In this document: in pieces, positions 1-5,577 of the stretch
Position numbering within the stretch: the stretch's first letter is position 1
Layout: every line of letters starts with the position of its first letter
NCBI GenBank assembly: GCA_913776675.1
Contig: CAJYRE010000205.1
Location: 1 to 5,670, forward strand
DNA length: 5,670 nt
Origin: Rhizobiaceae bacterium
GTDB taxonomy: Bacteria; Pseudomonadota; Alphaproteobacteria; Rhizobiales; Rhizobiaceae
Direction: 5' to 3'
Notes under the pieces: model-generated
What the model saw: only the letters and a program-made list of their open reading frames with translations
Database searches by the model: none
Told to the model about the DNA's origin: nothing
Program-made: the position numbers and the translations under genes

Positions 1-1173
1 GCCAATGCCGCTGGGGCCGGTGATGGCCACCGCTTCACCAGCCCGGATATGGCAATCCGGATAATGGATCATGCCGCCATCCGGCCGTGCATAACACAGG
101 CCACTGGTTTGAATGGAGATTGCGCCCTGCAACACCGGCTCCAGCACGCCAGAGCCGAGCATGAAACTGTGCGGTCTGGTTTCGAGTTCGGCCAACTCTT
201 CCGCCACACCAAGGGCGGCGGCGCGATCATGCCAGGCCGAGGCCAGCTCCCGCAAGGGCGCGAAAAAATCCGGAGCCATCAACAGCAGGAAAATACCACT
301 GCCCACCTCAAGCGGCACACCATAGGTGCCAAAATTCAACGAGCCCAGCAGAGTAAAGCCCACATACACGGCGACCAGAGCAATGCCGATGGCCGAAAAC
401 AATTCCAGCACGGTGGAAGACAAAAAGGCAATTTTTAACACCGCCATTGTGCGTTGGCGCAAGCCATCAGCAGCCTCAAAAAACTGCGCAACCATCGTAT
501 CACGGCCATCCAGCAGCTTGATGTCCACCAACGCATTCAAACGCTCGAGCAACAGCGCATTCAGCGTACCGGTTTCCTTGAGATGTTTCAGGCTGGCATC
601 GCGGGCAGCAAAGCCGATCAAAGCCATGAACACAGGAATCAAAGGCCCCGCCACGATAAAAATCAGCACCGCCACCCAGGAATACCATGCCGTCACACCC
701 AGAATAACAAAGGGCACGGTGCGGGTTTTGAAGGCGGCAATATGATAACGGGACAGATAGGGAGAGAGAAGATCAAGCTTGTTGGCAATCAATTGCGCGC
801 CAACAGCGGATGAAACACCATCGCCAGACAGAGGCGAAATCCGGCTTTCCCGCTCCAGCAGGGTCTGCCGCTCGCTGGCAATCACCGTTTGGGCCGCCCG
901 AAACGCAATGCGTCCGCCCAAAGCATCCAGACCATGGCGCAAAAAACCGACGCAGATATACAGGACAACAGCCGGAACGGCGGCGACAGACGCAACCGCC
1001 TGTGTCGCCAGCGCCCCCAGGCTGATTCCGACCAGCAGACTTTGCCCCAAAGCCAGAAGACTTGCGCAGAAGGCCAGCCATCCCGCCTGACGAAGCTGAG
1101 GCGCAATGGTCTTTTCAATGCGTTTCAGCCGCGCAGCACCGGGATCCACGATTCGTTTTTTGCTCAATGTCAC
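1..1173 (-). CDS. cydD: CydD, ABC transporter permease/ATP-binding subunit for cytochrome bd assembly (partial, C-terminus outside window)
   Basis: This is the N-terminal 391 residues of a fused membrane/ATPase ABC half-transporter. CydD pairs with CydC in the inner membrane and is required to assemble cytochrome bd oxidase; it was described as a cysteine/glutathione exporter, and more recent work assigns it a haem-related role. Hydrophobic stretches near residues 32-52, 58-76, 153-187, 258-277 and 292-300 form the transmembrane domain. CydD-like signatures are LNALLLERLNAL (204-215), VLKIAFLSSTVLELFSAIGI (246-265), ALVAVYVGF (266-274) and MAPDFFAPLRELA (299-311). The nucleotide-binding domain starts near 350, and the window ends at GPSGIG (386-391), just before the Walker A lysine. 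There is no ATG in the open stretch; I chose the GTG at 1173, seven bases after an AGG, but the TTGs at 1179 and 1167 are alternatives. Such genes usually precede cydC and cydAB, which would lie to the left (inference). Family call is strong; CydD over CydC rests on the recalled signatures. Confidence 0.9.
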   Translation of the reverse strand, partial: MTLSKKRIVDPGAARLKRIEKTIAPQLRQAGWLAFCASLLALGQSLLVGISLGALATQAVASVAAVPAVVLYICVGFLRHGLDALGGRIAFRAAQTVIASERQTLLERESRISPLSGDGVSSAVGAQLIANKLDLLSPYLSRYHIAAFKTRTVPFVILGVTAWYSWVAVLIFIVAGPLIPVFMALIGFAARDASLKHLKETGTLNALLLERLNALVDIKLLDGRDTMVAQFFEAADGLRQRTMAVLKIAFLSSTVLELFSAIGIALVAVYVGFTLLGSLNFGTYGVPLEVGSGIFLLLMAPDFFAPLRELASAWHDRAAALGVAEELAELETRPHSFMLGSGVLEPVLQGAISIQTSGLCYARPDGGMIHYPDCHIRAGEAVAITGPSGIG

Positions 1174-1233
1174 GATCAAACCTGAAATACGTGTATTTAC
1201 AGTCTCTGTTTAATCGTTCCTGCGCGCCACAAC

Positions 1234-1247
1234 ATGACATAGATCAA
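1234..1247 (-). promoter_or_regulatory. FNR/FixK-type box upstream of cydD
   Basis: Read on the minus strand this is TTGAT-CTAT-GTCAT. The first half-site matches the FNR/FixK consensus TTGAT-N4-ATCAA perfectly and the second matches three of five bases. The box is centred about 67 bp upstream of the GTG start. A weak -10-like TTAAAC at 1213-1208 would place a start site near 1200, putting the box at about -40, the position of a class II activator site. Oxygen-responsive control of cyd genes by FNR/FixK proteins is well established in proteobacteria. Binding here is inferred. Confidence 0.5.
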
Positions 1248-1275
1248 TTTTACGCCATCATCTCGATGGCAAAGC

Positions 1276-1314
1276 GATTTTCCCCATGGTCACTGAACAA
1301 CCATGGGGAAAATC
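1276..1314 (-). terminator. Perfect 14-bp hairpin after the aminotransferase gene, possible terminator
   Basis: The arms GATTTTCCCCATGG (1276-1289) and CCATGGGGAAAATC (1301-1314) are perfect complements around an 11-nt loop. The hairpin begins five bases after the aminotransferase stop codon, in the gap before cydD, which runs in the same direction. No T-run follows the stem on either strand, so it is not a textbook intrinsic terminator. It could still stop transcription or protect the 3' end of the mRNA and insulate cydD from read-through. An operator role is less likely given its place against a stop codon. Confidence 0.5.
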
Positions 1315-1319
1315 AAAAA

Positions 1320-2654
1320 TCAGGCAGCGCGCTTCAGGGCTTCACCCAGAATCGACACAATATCGCTGATCTGAGATTTTTCGATGATCAGCGGTGGCGA
1401 CAGGGCAATGATGTCACCCGTCACGCGGATCAGCAGACCCTTCTCGAAGCAATCGACGAAGACCTCATAGGCCCGCTTGCCAAGCGCGCCATCACGCGGG
1501 GCCAGCTCAATGCCCGCAATCAGACCGATGGTGCGAATATCAATCACATGCGGCAAGCCCTTGAGCGAATGGATGGCCTCATGCCAGGCATCCTGCACAT
1601 CCGTTGCACGGGTCAGCAGCGATTCATCGCGGTAGATGTCCAGCGTGGCAATACCCGCAGCGCAGGCCGTAGGGTGGCCGGAATAGGTATAGCCATGGAA
1701 CAGTTCGATCTGCCCATCCGGCCCATGCATCAAGGCATCATGCACCTTGCGGCTGGCAAAAACAGCACCCATGGGAATGCAGCCATTGGTGATGCCCTTG
1801 GCGGTGGTGAACAGGTCTGGCGTAATGCCAAAGTAATTGGCGGCAAACGGGCTGCCAAGGCGGCCAAAACCGGTGATGACTTCATCGAAAATCAACAGGA
1901 TGCCATGCTTGCTGCAAATCTCGCGCAGGCGCTCCAGATAGCCCTTCGGCGGAATCAGAACACCCGTGGAACCCGCCACAGGCTCAACGATACAGGCCGC
2001 AATGGTTTCGGCCCCATGCAGCGCCACCAAACGCTCCAGATCATCCGCCAGTTCCGCCCCATATTCCGGCTGCCCCTTCACGAATGCATTGCGGTCCAGA
2101 TCATGGGTATGACGCAGATGGTCGGCTGGAATCTGCGGGAAAACGCGACGGTTGTTGACCAGACCGCCCACGGAAATGCCACCAAAACCAACACCATGAT
2201 ACCCACGCTCACGCCCGATCAACCGTGTGCGGGTGCCTTGACCGATCGACCGCTGATAGGCAATGGCAATTTTCAGCGCCGTATCCACCGATTCCGAGCC
2301 GGAGCCGGTGAAGAAAATCCGATCCAGCCTGTTTTCGCCCTCCCCGGGGGCAATTTCCGCCAAACGCTCGGCAAATTCAAAAGCAATAGGGTGGCCCATC
2401 TGGAACGTGGGCGCAAAATCCAGCGTCATCAACTGTTTTTCCACCGCTGACGAAATCTGGCGGCGACCATGGCCAGCATTGACGCACCACAGACCGGCTG
2501 TTCCGTCCAGCACCGTACGGCCATCCACAGAGGTGTAATACATGCCCTCGGCACCGGCCAGCATACGTGGTGCTGCCTTGAACTGGCGATTGGCGGTGAA
2601 GGGCATCCAGAAACTGTCGAGGCCGGGCGAATTGGGTTTGGAATGAGCGGTCAT
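1320..2654 (-). CDS. Class III PLP-dependent aminotransferase, omega-amino acid:pyruvate type
   Basis: This 444-residue cytosolic enzyme is full length for fold-type I class III transaminases, which move a terminal amino group (beta-alanine, putrescine, GABA or similar) to pyruvate or another keto acid. Visible hallmarks are WMPFTANRQF (16-25), the GSGSES cofactor-phosphate loop (117-122), GYHG (151-154), FDEVITGFGR (256-265) with Asp257 for the PLP ring nitrogen, and TTAKGITNG with Lys286 as the Schiff-base lysine. HGYTYSGHP lies at 320-328, and Arg410 in LLIRVTGD sits where the family places a carboxylate-binding arginine. The sequence resembles Pseudomonas omega-amino acid:pyruvate aminotransferase along its whole length. 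I took the ATG at 2654 because AAAGGAG (2667-2661) lies six bases upstream; an in-frame ATG at 2687 has no such site. The divergent PuuR-like gene suggests an amine or omega-amino-acid substrate. Beta-alanine, putrescine and taurine cannot be told apart by eye. Confidence 0.9.
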   Translation of the reverse strand: MTAHSKPNSPGLDSFWMPFTANRQFKAAPRMLAGAEGMYYTSVDGRTVLDGTAGLWCVNAGHGRRQISSAVEKQLMTLDFAPTFQMGHPIAFEFAERLAEIAPGEGENRLDRIFFTGSGSESVDTALKIAIAYQRSIGQGTRTRLIGRERGYHGVGFGGISVGGLVNNRRVFPQIPADHLRHTHDLDRNAFVKGQPEYGAELADDLERLVALHGAETIAACIVEPVAGSTGVLIPPKGYLERLREICSKHGILLIFDEVITGFGRLGSPFAANYFGITPDLFTTAKGITNGCIPMGAVFASRKVHDALMHGPDGQIELFHGYTYSGHPTACAAGIATLDIYRDESLLTRATDVQDAWHEAIHSLKGLPHVIDIRTIGLIAGIELAPRDGALGKRAYEVFVDCFEKGLLIRVTGDIIALSPPLIIEKSQISDIVSILGEALKRAA

Positions 2655-2795
2655 GGGAATCTCCTTTGATGGTTGTATCACCGCCATGATTTTATTTTTG
2701 AAACAAGTCCTTTTCTTGTAAAAATCAAATCATTGAAATCTTTGATGACCTCTGTTTATGTTTGCGATATTTCGAACACCTGAAACGGATCAGCC
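2655..2795. promoter_or_regulatory. Divergent intergenic control region with imperfect inverted repeat
   Basis: This 141-bp gap between the aminotransferase and the XRE-cupin regulator must hold the start signals of both. It is clearly more AT-rich than the flanking genes. An imperfect inverted repeat spans 2688-2731: the reverse complement of the right arm (2715-2731) matches the left arm (2688-2707) at 16 of 17 positions, apart from a three-base GAA insertion, around a 7-bp centre. A second, shorter repeat is ATCAAA (2724-2729) and TTTGAT (2741-2746), 11 bp apart. Either could be the site where the XRE-cupin protein acts on both genes; that role is inferred from PuuR-type systems. I found no convincing -35/-10 pair for the minus-strand gene. 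Confidence 0.5.
2733..2762 (+). promoter_or_regulatory. Possible sigma-70 promoter for the XRE-cupin gene
   Basis: TTGAAA (2733-2738, five of six to TTGACA) and TATGTT (2757-2762, four of six to TATAAT) are separated by 18 bp. Transcription would start near 2770, leaving a leader of roughly 26 bases before the ATG. The -35 element lies between the arms of the ATCAAA/TTTGAT repeat, which would allow autorepression. The match is moderate. Confidence 0.35.
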
Positions 2796-3344
2796 ATGAC
2801 GGTCGATATTGGTAACCGGCTTCGCCATTTGCGAATGCGCCACAATCTCTCCCAGCGGCAACTGGCAAAGCGCGCAGGCGTGACCAATTCCACCATCTCC
2901 TTGATCGAATCCAATGCCGCCAACCCATCCGTGGGTGCCTTGAAACGGATTCTCGATGGCATCCCGATTGGTCTTGCAGAGTTTTTCGCTTTCGAGCCGG
3001 AAAAGCCGCACAAGGCTTTTTACCGCGCTGATGAACTGACCGAAATTGGCAAGGGCAATCTTTCCTATCGGCAGGTGGGCGATAATCTGTTTGGCCGCAG
3101 CCTGCAAATTCTCAAAGAATGTTATCAGCCCGGCGCAGACACCGGCAAAGTGCTTTTGACCCATGAAGGTGAAGAAGGCGGCATTATCCTGTCCGGACGG
3201 CTGGAAGTGACCGTGGATGACGAGCGCCGCATCCTCGGCCCCGGCGACGCCTATTATTTTGAAAGCCATCGTCCCCACCGCTTCCGCTGTGTGGGGCCTG
3301 TGCCCTGCGAAGTGATCAGCGCCTGCACGCCGCCCACGTTTTAG
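2796..3344 (+). CDS. XRE-family transcriptional regulator with C-terminal cupin domain, PuuR-like
   Basis: A 182-residue DNA-binding regulator. The N-terminal Cro/C1-type helix-turn-helix covers about residues 6-60, with LSQRQLAKRAGVTNSTISLIE (18-38) as helices two and three. The C-terminal cupin_2 domain covers about 105-180: motif one is around HEGEEGGIILSGRLEV (123-138), motif two is PGDAYYFESHRPHRF (149-163), and the end is SACTPPTF. Layout, length and the closing TPPTF closely resemble E. coli PuuR, the putrescine-responsive repressor of the puu catabolic genes, where the cupin domain is thought to bind the inducer. The gene is divergent from the aminotransferase with a shared 141-bp gap, the usual arrangement of a local regulator and its target. 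The ribosome-binding site is weak (GGA about ten bases before the ATG). The ligand is inferred: a polyamine, beta-alanine or a related amine. Confidence 0.88.
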   Translation: MTVDIGNRLRHLRMRHNLSQRQLAKRAGVTNSTISLIESNAANPSVGALKRILDGIPIGLAEFFAFEPEKPHKAFYRADELTEIGKGNLSYRQVGDNLFGRSLQILKECYQPGADTGKVLLTHEGEEGGIILSGRLEVTVDDERRILGPGDAYYFESHRPHRFRCVGPVPCEVISACTPPTF

Positions 3345-3363
3345 CCCCTTCACAACACCAGCG

Positions 3364-3393
3364 TTGACATCACGGTGCAGACTGCCCTATTCA
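3364..3393 (+). promoter_or_regulatory. Possible promoter of the LacI-family gene
   Basis: A perfect TTGACA (3364-3369) is followed, 18 bp on, by TATTCA (3388-3393), which matches only the first three bases of TATAAT. The -35 is convincing and the -10 is weak. The -10 and predicted start near 3400 lie inside the left arm of the 48-bp palindrome, so a protein bound there would block RNA polymerase. This agrees with autoregulation of the LacI gene. Confidence 0.4.
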
Positions 3394-3430
3394 AGAGTGA
3401 TTAAACGATTAATCACTCTTGAATAGGGCA
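3383..3430. promoter_or_regulatory. Perfect 22-bp inverted repeat before the LacI gene, probable operator
   Basis: The arms at 3383-3404 and 3409-3430 are exact reverse complements around the 4-nt centre ACGA (3405-3408). The middle reads TTAAACGATTAA, containing AA-A-CG-A-TT, which fits the AANCGNTT core that LacI-family proteins bind by leucine intercalation at the central CG. The element overlaps the likely -10 and start site, ends seven bases before the ATG, and its right arm holds the probable Shine-Dalgarno AGGG (3425-3428). The simplest reading is an autoregulatory operator for the LacI gene and binding-protein operon. The symmetry is longer than a usual LacI operator, so an RNA hairpin hiding the ribosome site is an added possibility. 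No T-run follows, which argues against a terminator. Confidence 0.65.
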
Positions 3431-3437
3431 ATGGACC

Positions 3438-4457
3438 ATGTCGGTCACGCCATCTTCCAAACAGGCAGCCAATCTGGGCGACATTGCCCGGGCCTTGGGC
3501 GTGTCGGTGGCAACGGTGTCCAATGCGCTGTCTGGAAAAGGGCGGGTTTCAGCCAGCCTCGTTCCACGCATTCGGGAGATGGCCGATGCCATGGGCTATG
3601 TGCCCAGTCAGGCAGCGCGCGCCTTGCGCACCGGCAAAAGCGGTGTGCTGGGGCTGGTACTGCCCGATATTGCCAGCCCGCTGTTTCCACAAATTGCCCA
3701 AGCCATTGAACGGGCGGCAAACACAGCAGGCTATGGCATTCTGATTGCGGATTCGCGCGGCGATGTCACCCTTCAGACCGAAGCCATCAACCGGCTAATT
3801 GAGCGCGGCGTGGATGGGCTGATCATTGTGCCACGGCGCGGCACGCGCATTGCCAGCGTCGATATTCCCTTTGCGGTGATTGATAGCCCCTCCACTCCGG
3901 GCAATACGGTGTCTGCCGACCATTGGCAGGGCGGCGCATTGGTAGGCGCGCATCTCTCCGCGCTGGGTCATCGCAAAATCACCCTGATTGGCAATAACCC
4001 GGCATCCAACGTGCAAAACGACCGCATTGGCGGTATCCGCTCCAGCCTGTCCGGCAAAGCGGAGGTTGAAGTGTTGTGGATTGAGCGCCATGAGGCCGAG
4101 CATGGGACAGGCTCGCTTCTGGGGTTAGCCGAAAAGGTCAAAACTGGCACCACAGCCTTTGCCGCTGTTTCGGATGTGCATGCCTTGCGGGCCATGACAG
4201 AGCTGCACCGCACCAATATTCGCGTGCCGGAAGAGGCCACAGTGATTGGTTTTGATGATCTTTTCTGGGGCTCAGTGATTACGCCTGCGCTGACCAGCGT
4301 GCGCATGGATATGCCGCGCATTGCCGATATCGCCATAACGTCGATTGCTGAAAAAATCGACGGCAAGCGCGACAAACCAACCGATGACAATGCCCGTGTG
4401 CCAATGTCTCTAGTGATCCGCCAGAGCTGCGGTCCGGCACCGACAACCGCTTTCTAA
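3438..4457 (+). CDS. LacI-family transcriptional regulator
   Basis: This 339-residue protein has the standard LacI/GalR layout. Residues 12-31 form the helix-turn-helix (NLGDIARALGVSVATVSNAL), followed by LSGKGRVS and the hinge-helix region MGYVPSQAARALRTGKS (52-68), where Leu63 sits at the place of the minor-groove-intercalating leucine. The periplasmic-binding-protein-like effector domain runs from about 70 to the end, with GVLGLVLPDIASPLFPQIAQ (69-88), GVDGLIIVP (124-132) and TVIGFDD (268-274). The recognition helix begins VAT, with an Asn where LacI has Arg22. The start at 3438 follows AGGG by nine bases; an ATG at 3431 is out of frame. The gene runs into the binding-protein gene 21 bp downstream and is probably co-transcribed. 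It likely represses that operon and itself through the palindrome at 3383-3430 (inference). The ligand is unknown; most relatives sense sugars. Confidence 0.93.
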   Translation: MSVTPSSKQAANLGDIARALGVSVATVSNALSGKGRVSASLVPRIREMADAMGYVPSQAARALRTGKSGVLGLVLPDIASPLFPQIAQAIERAANTAGYGILIADSRGDVTLQTEAINRLIERGVDGLIIVPRRGTRIASVDIPFAVIDSPSTPGNTVSADHWQGGALVGAHLSALGHRKITLIGNNPASNVQNDRIGGIRSSLSGKAEVEVLWIERHEAEHGTGSLLGLAEKVKTGTTAFAAVSDVHALRAMTELHRTNIRVPEEATVIGFDDLFWGSVITPALTSVRMDMPRIADIAITSIAEKIDGKRDKPTDDNARVPMSLVIRQSCGPAPTTAF

Positions 4458-4478
4458 TCATAAAAGAGGAACAGGAAC

Positions 4479-5498
4479 ATGCTGAAGACAATTTTGAGTG
4501 TATCGGCTTTGGCGCTGCTGGCTGGCACTGCGCATGCTGAAGAGAAAACCCTGACAATCTCGGTCTACGCCTTTGCGCAGGATGAATATAAGGAGATTGT
4601 CTACACCCCGTTTGAGCAGAAATGCGGCTGCAAACTGGTGATTGAAACCGGTAACAGCGTTGAGCGCCTGGCGAAAATGGAAACCAATAAGGCCAATCCC
4701 GTGGTGGATATGGCCGTTGTTTCCATGGCCGACGCGCTTCAGGCCAGCCGCGCCGGTCTGATCGACAAGATCAATACTGCAAAACTTGCCAATTTCAACA
4801 AGCTCTATGACATCGCCAAAGACCCGAATGGCGATGGTATGAGCGTAGGTTACACCTTCTACGCCACCTCGATTGTCTATCGCACCGACAAGATGAAGAT
4901 CGACTCCTGGGCTGATCTGTTGAAGCCGGAATATGCCTCGCATGTGGCCTTCCCGAACATTTCCACCAACCAGGGCCCGCCAGCGCTCTACATGCTGGGC
5001 AAAGCCATGGGCAAGGACAGCCCGGATTTGAAGGCTCCGATTGAAGCACTGGGCGAAAAGAAGGATGACATCGTCACCTTCTACGTCAAATCCTCGCAGC
5101 TTGTGCAGCTGATGCAGCAGGAAGAAATCTGGGCCGCTCCCATTGGCCGCTTCTCGTGGTCGCCCTTTACCAAGCTGAACCTGCCGCTCGGCTGGGCCAC
5201 ACCGAAGGAAGGCCAGACCGGCGGCATGAATGTGATGGTGCTGACCAAGGGTTCCAAACACCAAGATCTGGCCCTGCAATTTATGGATTTCTGGCTCTCC
5301 ACCGAGGTGCAGACCAAGCTTGCGGAGAAGCTGGTGGATAGCCCGGCCAACAAGGAAGTGAAGGTGTCGGACGCGGTTGCCAACAACATCACCTATGGCG
5401 AGGACACGGCGAAAAGCCTCAAGCTTATTCCCTCGGCTGTGGCGCTGGACAATCGGGATGCGTGGCTGAAGGCTTGGAACAGCACGGTTGGGCAGTGA
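4479..5498 (+). CDS. ABC transporter periplasmic substrate-binding protein, distantly PotD-like
   Basis: A 339-residue secreted binding protein. Residues 1-20 are a Sec signal peptide: Lys3, a hydrophobic core and an AHA-EE cleavage site after Ala20. The mature protein starts with a beta-strand typical of binding proteins (KTLTISVYAF), then PFEQKCGCKLVIETGNSVERLAK (44-66), a VVDMAVVSMADALQA hinge-like segment, GYTFYATSIVYRTDKM and SWADLLKPEYASHVAFPN. The SWADLLKPEY stretch resembles PotD/PotF polyamine-binding proteins, and the overall fold class also includes iron, thiamine, sugar-phosphate and aminoethylphosphonate binders. No lipobox is present, so the protein should be free in the periplasm. 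A good ribosome site, AGAGGA (4465-4470), lies eight bases before the ATG. The LacI gene just upstream suggests joint regulation. No permease or ATPase gene is in the window. The CGC pair (Cys49, Cys51) sits where relatives usually have a Thr-Gly-Ile type sequence. Substrate is unassigned; a polyamine is only a guess. Confidence 0.87.
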   Translation: MLKTILSVSALALLAGTAHAEEKTLTISVYAFAQDEYKEIVYTPFEQKCGCKLVIETGNSVERLAKMETNKANPVVDMAVVSMADALQASRAGLIDKINTAKLANFNKLYDIAKDPNGDGMSVGYTFYATSIVYRTDKMKIDSWADLLKPEYASHVAFPNISTNQGPPALYMLGKAMGKDSPDLKAPIEALGEKKDDIVTFYVKSSQLVQLMQQEEIWAAPIGRFSWSPFTKLNLPLGWATPKEGQTGGMNVMVLTKGSKHQDLALQFMDFWLSTEVQTKLAEKLVDSPANKEVKVSDAVANNITYGEDTAKSLKLIPSAVALDNRDAWLKAWNSTVGQ

Positions 5499-5524
5499 GG
5501 TTTTGGACTGATGGAAATAGTGGT

Positions 5525-5577
5525 GGGGATGTTACCCCCTCTGCCTTGCCAGGCATCTCCCCCTCAAGGGGGGAGAT
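5525..5577. repeat. Hairpin-rich intergenic repeat, rhizobial type
   Basis: Three small stems lie in a row: GGGG/CCCC (5525-5528 with 5535-5538), TGCCT/AGGCA (5542-5546 with 5551-5555), and ATCTCCCCC/GGGGGAGAT (5555-5563 with 5569-5577) around a 5-nt loop. The pattern of a C-run, CTGCC, ATCTCCCCC, a short loop and a G-run is one I recall as a common intergenic repeat in Rhizobium, Agrobacterium and related genomes; I cannot confirm copy number here. It starts 27 bp after the binding-protein stop codon. The last stem could slow RNA decay or act as a partial terminator, which would favour the binding protein over downstream permease genes; no T-run follows it. Confidence 0.55.

Noticed and set aside
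49..813. Several plus-strand open frames at the left end
   Set aside because: All lie opposite cydD, whose minus-strand translation is continuous and carries clear CydD motifs.
1062..2450. Plus-strand open frame of 462 codons
   Set aside because: It lies opposite the aminotransferase, whose protein shows all family motifs. The plus-strand translation has no recognisable domain and runs through the hairpin, the cydD promoter and part of cydD.
2790..3353. Minus-strand open frame of 187 codons
   Set aside because: It covers the XRE-cupin gene almost exactly on the other strand and has no recognisable domain.
3383..3430. Reading the long inverted repeat as an intrinsic terminator of the XRE-cupin gene
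   Set aside because: No T-run follows on the plus strand, the right arm contains the next gene's ribosome site, and the dyad carries a LacI-type operator core.
3383..3430. Reading the long inverted repeat as transposon ends or a mobile-element scar
   Set aside because: The arms are only 4 bp apart, with no target duplication or transposase remnant nearby.
4458..5279. Minus-strand open frame of 273 codons
   Set aside because: It is antisense to the binding-protein gene, which has a signal peptide, ribosome site and family motifs. The antisense protein is His/Gly-rich in a way typical of shadow frames.
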